Shown one piece after another: positions 7,305 to 11,863 of a DNA stretch of 11,863 nucleotides. The translations under genes and the position numbers were made by a program. The DNA is from a bacterium (GTDB lineage Bacteria > Patescibacteria > Paceibacteria > UBA9973). The stretch is taken from the NCBI GenBank assembly GCA_021813235.1, contig JAKALG010000016.1, forward strand, positions 1 to 11,863, written 5' to 3'. Position 1 is the stretch's first letter, and each line of letters begins with the position of its first letter. A model generated the notes under the pieces. It did no database searches. It saw nothing but the letters and a program-made list of their open reading frames with translations, and had not been told where the DNA came from.

Positions 7305-7473
7305 TCAATCTCCCAAATCTATTTACCATATTTCCCTGACGTGGAGGTCGGATTCCTTTTACTGAAACTTTGGGTGTTTTCAGTCCTCCAATATTTATAT
7401 TCTTTATCTTTGGTACAGAAATTTTCGGAACACTAATACGAGTCGGTGATTTGAAACTAATAATATTTTTCAT
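7297..7473 (-). CDS. Small basic Pro/Lys-rich protein, 58 aa
   Basis: The function is not recognised. The chain is basic and has few acidic residues. It carries a short tandem motif, ISVPKISVPKIK (residues about 13-24), followed by GGLKTPKVSVKGIRPPRQGN. It ends MVNRFGRLIV, which shares NRFG with the 61-aa basic protein at 10649-10834. The low-complexity, lysine-proline character suggests an extended chain that binds nucleic acid or lines another protein, but this is inference. ATG 7473 lies 4 bases after the stop of the previous gene; a GTG at 7488 would overlap that gene and is less likely. This is the only minus-strand gene that ends in TAG. Confidence 0.6.
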   Translation of the reverse strand: MKNIISFKSPTRISVPKISVPKIKNINIGGLKTPKVSVKGIRPPRQGNMVNRFGRLIV

Positions 7474-7477
7474 AGTA

Positions 7478-7693
7478 TTACTTACCACTTTTCTTCATGT
7501 ATGTTCTCACTGCTCTTAATACCTTCTGTTCTTGAGGGTCAAGATTAGAAGGGGGAAGTCCTCCATAGGTTTGATTACTAGAACCACTCTTAATGTTCAT
7601 ATTCATTTGAGTATTTCCCATTGGAGTAGAAATAGAAGTTGCACCCATAGAAGGATTACCAATCATTCCATTCTGCATAGCTTTAAACTTCAT
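7478..7693 (-). CDS. Small Met/Asn/Gly-rich protein, 71 aa
   Basis: The function is unknown. Residues 1-35 are unusually rich in Met (7 of 35), with Asn, Gly, Ser and Thr (MQNGMIGNPSMGATS, TPMGNTQMNMN). Residues about 48-71 look helical and basic (DPQEQKVLRAVRTYMKKSGK). The first half resembles the Met/Asn/Gly-rich tail of the portal protein. Both contain PMGN encoded by the same 13-base string (7613-7625 and 8295-8307). I chose ATG 7693, where ATGAAGTTTAA overlaps the stop of the 121-aa gene by 11 bases. ATG 7708 is possible, and a start at 7738 would overlap more. A portal-linked or head-completion role is a guess. Confidence 0.6.
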   Translation of the reverse strand: MKFKAMQNGMIGNPSMGATSISTPMGNTQMNMNIKSGSSNQTYGGLPPSNLDPQEQKVLRAVRTYMKKSGK

Positions 7694-8048
7694 GTTCACT
7701 AGCGGCATCTTTTTTATTCCAGTTAGAAATAAAAACATCTTTATTTATTTCTTTCACTGGCTGATTATCTTCGACCTTTCGTTCTGAAATTCCTGGTACA
7801 TCGAATTTAGAATAGAATCTGTTCTCTGCTAACTGACCTAGAACAAATTCACTTTTCTTATCTGATAATGCAATAGAAGCTAATAATATATTTTCACGTT
7901 TCTTTAACCACTTCTGAAGAATAGGAACACGATGAAACACATCATGCCATATTGCAGTACCTTCAATTAAATCAACTCTATCAGAGAATCCTTCTCTAAA
8001 TAAAAGTTCTTTCCACAATCTTTCTTTAGAATAAAAACGTAGAAACAT
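7683..8048 (-). CDS. Conserved-looking phage protein of unknown function, 121 aa
   Basis: Residues 1-65 are mixed helical with many aromatic residues (FLRFYSKERLWKELLFREG, then AIWHDVFHRVPILQKWLKKR). Residues 70-90 are helical (SDKKSEFVLGQLAENRFY). The C-terminal 35 residues are polar and probably flexible. No catalytic or metal-binding set of residues is evident and there is no membrane segment. It lies between a 59-aa gene (2-base gap, TAA AT ATG) and the Met-rich gene (11-base overlap), in the portal block. Small proteins in this position in other phages are often of unknown function, and I cannot go further. Confidence 0.75.
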   Translation of the reverse strand: MFLRFYSKERLWKELLFREGFSDRVDLIEGTAIWHDVFHRVPILQKWLKKRENILLASIALSDKKSEFVLGQLAENRFYSKFDVPGISERKVEDNQPVKEINKDVFISNWNKKDAASEHEV

Positions 8049-8050
8049 AT

Positions 8051-8230
8051 TTATTTATTTTTTAATTTTAATTGTTGTATAGTTTGTATTGCATGATTAA
8101 TTAATACATCATGTGCTTCTTTTACATTCTTATTTTGTTTCTGAGAAAATATATCTCCATTGTATTCGAAGTATGCAAGTATATATTCATCTCCTATCTC
8201 AAACTTAATATCTATATTATTATATATCAT
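8051..8230 (-). CDS. Small protein of unknown function, 59 aa
   Basis: This frame fills the whole space between portal and the 121-aa gene. It begins one base after the portal stop (TAATATG) and ends two bases before the next ATG. The first 30 residues look like a beta hairpin (MIYNNIDIKFEIGDEYILAY, then FEYNGDIF). Residues 33-59 form a lysine-rich amphipathic helix (KEAHDVLINHAIQTIQQLKL). The exact fit at both ends and the normal codon use make it a convincing gene despite its length. No function can be assigned. Confidence 0.75.
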   Translation of the reverse strand: MIYNNIDIKFEIGDEYILAYFEYNGDIFSQKQNKNVKEAHDVLINHAIQTIQQLKLKNK

Positions 8231-8231
8231 A

Positions 8232-10274
8232 TTATTGGTTCATTAATTGTTCGTTGTTCATATTGTTTTCCATTTGAGGACTTGGTTCCATAGCATTTCC
8301 CATTGGACCATTTGCTCCATTCATAGTTCCTCTCATCGAATTATTATATTGTTGAGTAGCTGGTAATTGTGATTCAGAAGGAACTTGTTGTGGATTAATT
8401 GGTTGTGTATTTGGAATACCAAAACGTTCTTGCTCATAATCCATAAGAACATTATCTTCAACTAAATCAGATGGATTCTCATTAAACTTCTCAGATATTC
8501 TAAAGAATGCTTTCTTAGGAGATATAATTCCTGACTGTCCAAATAATTTGAATACGGTAGTAATATAATCTAAGAATAAGAATCGTTCTGATTCAGGAGA
8601 ATTCTCTTGTTCAAATTGCATCTTGATATCAAAGTTCAATGCATTCAATGCTTCAGGAGTTACCTCAATAATCTCAACTCGTTCTTTACGTAATAGAGAA
8701 CGGAAGTAAGATTCTTTCTGTAAAATATCTGGGTCAACTGGTTTATTGGTAACACGTATCTCACGATTACCAATTCCTCCTGCACGTAACATAGTATTAG
8801 TTAAGGTAATTATCTTATTGAATTCACGCTCACCTAATATCTTCTTTACCTTTCCAGAAGTATAGAACTGAATCATATTCTTGATAGTTAACCAAGACTT
8901 TTGCTCAAGCAAATCTTGATAGAAGATATTATAAATACCTCCAACCTGTTGCTGTTGCTGAGCATTCAACATATTCTCACGTGCACTACGTGGTTGAATA
9001 CTTGGACTAATAGGTCCACCACCACCACTTCCCGTATTCTGAACCATTCCATCGAGAGCAGTTAAAGCATTCCAGAATGAACCAGAAGTAGGATTCATTT
9101 GTAGTTCTTTATAAGAATTAGGGTCTCCTTGTACTTGATATACTCGTCCAGGTTTAAATTCAATTCCCATTTCAACTGATGGGTCATTGGTGATAATAGG
9201 AACATTTACTGCACGAGTTTCACGTTCAAGCATAAGTTCCCATAACATATTCAATGCTTCCTGTGGTGATTTAACTTTCTGAGCTAATGGCATTCCAAAG
9301 AAGAAGTTTGCATCTAAAGGTTCAAAGATGGTCTTAGAGAAAGGAAGTTGTTTATGATTCCATGGTAAGGGAGCCAACTCTTCTTCTTGTCCTTCTCCTG
9401 TTTCATCAGATACCATAATAGAATTTAATAGAACTCCATTCGCTAGAATAGCATATTCATCTTCTTGAGAATTAAAATATTTAATTACTTCTACATAATC
9501 TGAGGTACGAATATTAAATGGTAAGAAATCATAGAAGATGGATTGGTCTGAGAATTGTGCTCCAGGTCTTACTAAATCCACATTCTTATATCCCTTATAC
9601 ATAAACTTGAAATCATCATAACGCATAATAACTCTCCATATCAATTCACCCTGTTCTTGAATATCTGGTTGCCACATCTTAGGAATAAAGATATCTTCCA
9701 AGTTAACAATCATATCTTCTACATCAGAAGTATCGAGAGTATCTACTGTATATTTTGTTTCCCCTGTTTCAGAGTTATACATAGTAACATTCTTAACTTC
9801 ACGAACATTACTACGATATGCAGTATATACGATTACTGTTCCATTAATAATATTATATAAATACTGCCAGAAGTTTTGAATCTTCCTATTTGATTTCCGT
9901 CTCCAATATTCAAACAAATCTCCTAATACTGTTGCTTTAATAATATCAAAATTCTCTACTCCCTCGAAAGAAGCCTTTGGTTTTAAAGCAGCAATCTGAG
10001 ATAATATTTTAATAATCTGATTTCTAGTTTCTGGAAAAAAGAATTGAGGAGTATCTACATCATCAGAGATTGGTAAATATCCCCAGAACTTTTGTCGGGA
10101 ATCCATTAGATAATTATCTAAAGTTTGATTATTAAATTGTTTATATAACTGCGTTTTATAAGAACGCCATTTTAGATACTTAGTATAAATCTCAAATATT
10201 TCATCCTGTACCTCTTGAGATGGATGATAAACCTCTTCTAATTTATACGTACCTTTATTTTCTTGGTATTCCAT
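8232..10274 (-). CDS. Portal protein, 680 aa
   Basis: The portal is the dodecameric ring at the phage head vertex through which DNA enters and leaves. Length and features fit large portals. There is a helical N-terminal region with RQKFWGYLP (60-68) and a phrase typical of many portals, PQFFFPETRNQIIKILSQIA (76-95). A beta-rich wing follows at about 145-290. The stretch 301-365 (APLPWNHKQLPFSKTIFEPL, then FFFGMPLAQKVKSPQEALNM) is the best family signature: it precedes the long stem helices (335-356). Gly-rich GSGGGGPISPS (415-425) resembles the tunnel-loop neighbourhood. A Gln run lies at 439-443. The last 60 residues are low-complexity, rich in Asn, Met, Pro and Gln. The closest named portal group is unclear to me; it is not obviously of the Mu type that usually partners gpT-like capsids. 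The start is at TAATATG. Confidence 0.85.
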   Translation of the reverse strand: MEYQENKGTYKLEEVYHPSQEVQDEIFEIYTKYLKWRSYKTQLYKQFNNQTLDNYLMDSRQKFWGYLPISDDVDTPQFFFPETRNQIIKILSQIAALKPKASFEGVENFDIIKATVLGDLFEYWRRKSNRKIQNFWQYLYNIINGTVIVYTAYRSNVREVKNVTMYNSETGETKYTVDTLDTSDVEDMIVNLEDIFIPKMWQPDIQEQGELIWRVIMRYDDFKFMYKGYKNVDLVRPGAQFSDQSIFYDFLPFNIRTSDYVEVIKYFNSQEDEYAILANGVLLNSIMVSDETGEGQEEELAPLPWNHKQLPFSKTIFEPLDANFFFGMPLAQKVKSPQEALNMLWELMLERETRAVNVPIITNDPSVEMGIEFKPGRVYQVQGDPNSYKELQMNPTSGSFWNALTALDGMVQNTGSGGGGPISPSIQPRSARENMLNAQQQQQVGGIYNIFYQDLLEQKSWLTIKNMIQFYTSGKVKKILGEREFNKIITLTNTMLRAGGIGNREIRVTNKPVDPDILQKESYFRSLLRKERVEIIEVTPEALNALNFDIKMQFEQENSPESERFLFLDYITTVFKLFGQSGIISPKKAFFRISEKFNENPSDLVEDNVLMDYEQERFGIPNTQPINPQQVPSESQLPATQQYNNSMRGTMNGANGPMGNAMEPSPQMENNMNNEQLMNQ

Positions 10275-10275
10275 A

Positions 10276-10644
10276 TTAGCGATGTAATTGCTTTCCTAAA
10301 TTTAAATTTAATTTAGCTGCTTGCTTTCGTACACTATTCATGGTACTTGCGGGAATAATTCCCGATTGCATTGCATGTATTATCTTTCTTGTTTCCTCAA
10401 CATGGTCTTTTATATTTAAAGTATCTTGATTATATTCATTTAATAACATCTTATGTACAATAATACCATCCCATAAGAATATAATTATTTTAGTTTCAGG
10501 ATATAAGATAGCTCCAATACCACTATCGAGTTTCTGCATTTCTTTAATAAGATGTTTCACATAAATCTTATCATACCACATATCTATGTTTTTGTCTTTC
10601 ACATATTCTCGTGCAGTATATTCCTTTCCTAATATAATACTCAT
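10276..10644 (-). CDS. Protein of unknown function before portal, 122 aa
   Basis: I do not recognise the family. The N-terminal half is alpha/beta (MSIILGKEYTAREYVKDKN, then GIGAILYPETKIIIFLWDG at about 42-60). The second half is helical (DHVEETRKIIHAMQSG), ending in a basic region, KQAAKLNLNLGKQLHR. No enzyme or binding motif can be pointed to. I chose ATG 10644, which follows the preceding stop as TAATAATATG. A longer frame from 10728 would overlap the 61-aa gene by 80 bases and adds a Leu-rich run that looks like out-of-frame reading. Its stop is one base before the portal ATG, so the two are probably translated together; a packaging or portal-related function is only inferred. Confidence 0.7.
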   Translation of the reverse strand: MSIILGKEYTAREYVKDKNIDMWYDKIYVKHLIKEMQKLDSGIGAILYPETKIIIFLWDGIIVHKMLLNEYNQDTLNIKDHVEETRKIIHAMQSGIIPASTMNSVRKQAAKLNLNLGKQLHR

Positions 10645-10648
10645 ATTA

Positions 10649-10834
10649 TTATTTAGATTTCTTATATTTAGATTCAGCAGTATTCCAATATGCACGTCCA
10701 GCAATCTTAGTAGCAATCTTCTTACCAAAACGATTTGTCATATTAGATACTATATTTTTAAAGGTAGATGGTTTCATAATCGCACCTTTTACTTGTTTCT
10801 TTCTCCAAGCAAGTAATCCTTTAGATTCTTTCAT
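10649..10834 (-). CDS. Small lysine-rich basic protein, 61 aa
   Basis: The chain is strongly basic with very few acidic residues. It reads as a helix-rich unit: KGLLAWRKKQVKGAIMKP (residues 5-22), TFKNIVSNMTNRFGKKIATK (24-43), then AGRAYWNTAESKYKKSK. The pattern P-S-T-F-...-A-G-x-A-Y-W resembles small basic proteins I have seen in other phage head regions, but I cannot name a family. NRFG also occurs in the 58-aa protein. It starts one base after the stop of the 255-aa gene (TAATATG). A start at 10903 would overlap that gene by 68 bases and is rejected. DNA binding is plausible from charge alone. Confidence 0.65.
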   Translation of the reverse strand: MKESKGLLAWRKKQVKGAIMKPSTFKNIVSNMTNRFGKKIATKIAGRAYWNTAESKYKKSK

Positions 10835-10835
10835 A

Positions 10836-11603
10836 TTAATTTTTGTTATCACGATTAGTAACAATATAATTAGAGAAAGCCGACAATTTCTCTTTTGGGT
10901 CACTATTATTCACATTAATATTAATTAATGATAGATTAGGAGTTTTATTATTAAGCTTCGACATATGGTACATAGCAAATAAATCACGTACTGCTTTTGA
11001 TTTAGAACCTAGATTTGCTTTAATTAAATCCTTAGGAGTAATACTTTGGATAACCATAAATATTTTATCTAGGGTCATATTCTGAATCTCCCATTGCATC
11101 TTATCCATATTAGCCAAAGGAATAGTTTCTTTTTGGTCCTGATTAGCAATCAAACGAGGAACTATCTGTTTATTCTCATTTACTACATAGATAATGTTTT
11201 TTGTAATATTTTTATATCCAGCAATATCTAAAGCATTATGAATATCCTTAGTAATATATGCTGGCCTTGTTTTTAAGAATCCAAGAATAGCTTTTAATTT
11301 TAAGACTATTACTTTATATGCCTTCTTCATATCTGATTCACTATTCACTACTAGACCAAACCAATTAAAGAAATGGTCCAATGCTCTTTTTTCCATAGAC
11401 GTAAAATCAGTAGTCTTCGCATGACCACCTTTCAATGCACGTGATGATAACTTCCGAGCACCAAAGAAATAAATAATTCTGATTATCTGTTCTTCCGTAA
11501 GGTCAAATGGATAACCAGTCTTATCTACTGCTACCTTTGTCTCCTGAATACTATCATCTACATACACATCACTATCTTTCAATTCTTCCAATTCAGTTGG
11601 CAT
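10836..11603 (-). CDS. First gene of the minus-strand array, unknown function, 255 aa; possible small terminase subunit
   Basis: The protein is soluble and mostly helical. It has an acidic N-terminus (1-25), then DLTEEQIIRIIYFFGARKL (about 34-52) and helices near 75-110. A segment at about 115-135, AYITKDIHNALDIAGYKNIT, could hold a helix-turn-helix. The C-terminal third has SITPKDLIKANLGSKSKAVR (about 187-206), then DLFAMYHMSKLNN and Asn-rich strands. A DNA-contact region followed by a helical oligomerisation part, at the head of a portal-capsid array, would suit a small terminase subunit, which marks DNA for packaging. This is inference and no adjacent large subunit is in the window. A transcription regulator is an alternative. 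ATG 11603 lies only about 12 bases from the end of a TATAAT box, so its message may be almost leaderless. Confidence 0.6.
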   Translation of the reverse strand: MPTELEELKDSDVYVDDSIQETKVAVDKTGYPFDLTEEQIIRIIYFFGARKLSSRALKGGHAKTTDFTSMEKRALDHFFNWFGLVVNSESDMKKAYKVIVLKLKAILGFLKTRPAYITKDIHNALDIAGYKNITKNIIYVVNENKQIVPRLIANQDQKETIPLANMDKMQWEIQNMTLDKIFMVIQSITPKDLIKANLGSKSKAVRDLFAMYHMSKLNNKTPNLSLININVNNSDPKEKLSAFSNYIVTNRDNKN

Positions 11604-11614
11604 TTATGTACATA

Positions 11615-11643
11615 ATTATATACCAAAAATTGTTTCAATACAA
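11615..11643 (-). promoter_or_regulatory. Sigma70-like promoter for the minus-strand array
   Basis: TTGTAT (11643-11638) and a perfect TATAAT (11620-11615) are separated by 17 bases on the minus strand. Transcription would begin near 11608, about five bases before ATG 11603. The -35 matches only three of six positions, so the call rests mainly on the -10 box and position. Confidence 0.5.
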
Positions 11644-11650
11644 GTATTTT

Positions 11651-11676
11651 TTGGACCCATATCAATTTATTGGACC
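11651..11676. repeat. Direct repeat TTGGACC in the divergent intergenic region
   Basis: TTGGACC occurs at 11651-11657 and 11670-11676, 19 bases apart start to start, or about two helical turns. It lies between the minus-strand promoter and the plus-strand gene, where a regulator controlling both directions could bind. Binding is inference. Confidence 0.4.
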
Positions 11677-11686
11677 AAAACAAAAC

Positions 11687-11698
11687 AGGGGGGGTGAT
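11687..11698 (+). promoter_or_regulatory. Strong Shine-Dalgarno site of the plus-strand gene
   Basis: Seven G residues followed by TGATA precede ATG 11700. GGGGGTGAT can pair along most of the 3' end of 16S rRNA, with one G-U wobble. It decides the start of the 50-aa gene and contrasts with the minus-strand genes, which nearly all lack such a site. Confidence 0.7.
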
Positions 11699-11699
11699 A

Positions 11700-11852
11700 A
11701 TGTCTCAAGTTATGTTAGGGAGCTATACATTCACTCATCTCAAAACCCCAAAAGACCTCCTTCATTACCCAGTAGAAACAATATCCCTAGATGGGAACCC
11801 TCCCTTAAACCGACAAGGGACTGCTAAAATGCTTGGGTTTAAATATGTATAA
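11700..11852 (+). CDS. Small plus-strand protein, 50 aa, possible tail-type protein or fragment
   Basis: The frame runs from ATG 11700, set by a strong Shine-Dalgarno site, to TAA 11852. The phrase MLGSYTFTHLKTPKDL (residues 5-20), then ETISLDGNPPLNRQG (26-40), resembles the N-terminal part of small phage tail-associated proteins that begin with a G-x-Y-x-F-x-H strand and a LDG turn. Those I recall are usually longer, so this could be a short version, a truncated gene, or a gene whose reading continues in another frame. The ending FKYV is abrupt. Codons such as CCC, TCC, CTC, CTA and GGG are more frequent than in the minus-strand genes. No promoter is obvious upstream. Function is uncertain. 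Confidence 0.55.
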   Translation: MSQVMLGSYTFTHLKTPKDLLHYPVETISLDGNPPLNRQGTAKMLGFKYV

Positions 11853-11863
11853 GGTTGTTGAGA
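11845..11863 (+). CDS. Possible start of a next plus-strand gene, cut by window edge
   Basis: ATG 11845 opens a frame (MYKVVE) that overlaps the stop of the 50-aa gene by 8 bases (ATGTATAA) and runs off the right edge. Only six codons are visible, and no clear ribosome binding site precedes it. It may be a coupled downstream gene or the continuation of the upstream gene in the +1 frame. Confidence 0.2.

Noticed and set aside
10645..10728. 28-residue N-terminal extension of the 122-aa gene
   Set aside because: It would lie inside the 61-aa basic gene in another frame and reads as a Leu/Arg/Asn run. ATG 10644 sits in the common TAATAATATG junction.
11670..11699. TTG-started extension of the plus-strand 50-aa gene
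   Set aside because: It would translate through the G-rich Shine-Dalgarno site itself. ATG 11700 is correctly spaced from that site.
11831..11852. Programmed frameshift at GGGTTTAAAT near the end of the 50-aa gene
   Set aside because: No canonical slippery heptamer is in the correct frame, and the -1 frame reaches a stop at once. Only an overlapping new ATG can be supported.
1..11863. Stop-codon reassignment
   Set aside because: Sixteen of seventeen visible stops are TAA, one is TAG and none is TGA, which could hint at TGA recoding. However, no gene is interrupted by in-frame TGA, and reading through the TAG at 7297 gives an implausible hydrophobic tail. An AT-rich genome explains the TAA bias.

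Overview
The window is a stretch of tailed double-stranded DNA phage (Caudoviricetes), free or integrated, from an AT-rich genome. The anchors are a portal protein, a coiled-coil scaffold-like protein, an HK97-fold major capsid protein resembling the Mu gpT family, and Ala/Thr/Gly/Ser-rich fibre proteins. There are no rRNA or tRNA genes, insertion sequences, CRISPR arrays or metabolic genes. The bacterial host cannot be named. Two promoter candidates look like ordinary sigma70 sites, so I assume a bacterial host.

Layout: seventeen genes lie on the minus strand and are read from right to left. The first block (11603 down to 7297) holds a 255-aa protein of unknown role in the place where a small terminase subunit might sit, a 61-aa basic protein, a 122-aa unknown, the 680-aa portal, and four small proteins (59, 121, 71 and 58 aa). 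A sigma70-like promoter (7264-7236), preceded by a perfect 8-bp hairpin at the end of the 58-aa gene, starts a second block: scaffold-like protein (216 aa), a 172-aa head protein, major capsid protein (323 aa), a 448-aa fibre/decoration-like protein, a 114-aa protein ending in a canonical C2H2 zinc finger, a 145-aa beta-rich protein, a 26-aa basic peptide, a 230-aa coiled-coil protein, and a long tail fibre-like protein that runs off the left edge. Hairpins sit in two of the gaps, one just after the capsid gene.

The order is that of a head-assembly operon: portal, scaffold, capsid, decoration, then fibres. No large terminase, tape measure or prohead protease gene lies inside the window. Genes are packed with gaps of 0-6 bases inside runs, and seven starts share the exact context TAATATG, in which the stop of the previous gene is often only one base from the next ATG. 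Most of these starts lack a Shine-Dalgarno sequence.

At the right edge the strand changes. A 50-aa plus-strand gene with a strong G-rich Shine-Dalgarno sequence and different codon use begins there, possibly followed by an overlapping gene cut by the window edge. I see no clearly new multi-gene system. The most notable points are the TAATATG start context, the phage-encoded C2H2 finger, a fibre duplication with many silent but almost no amino-acid changes, several very small genes, and the change of style at the right edge.
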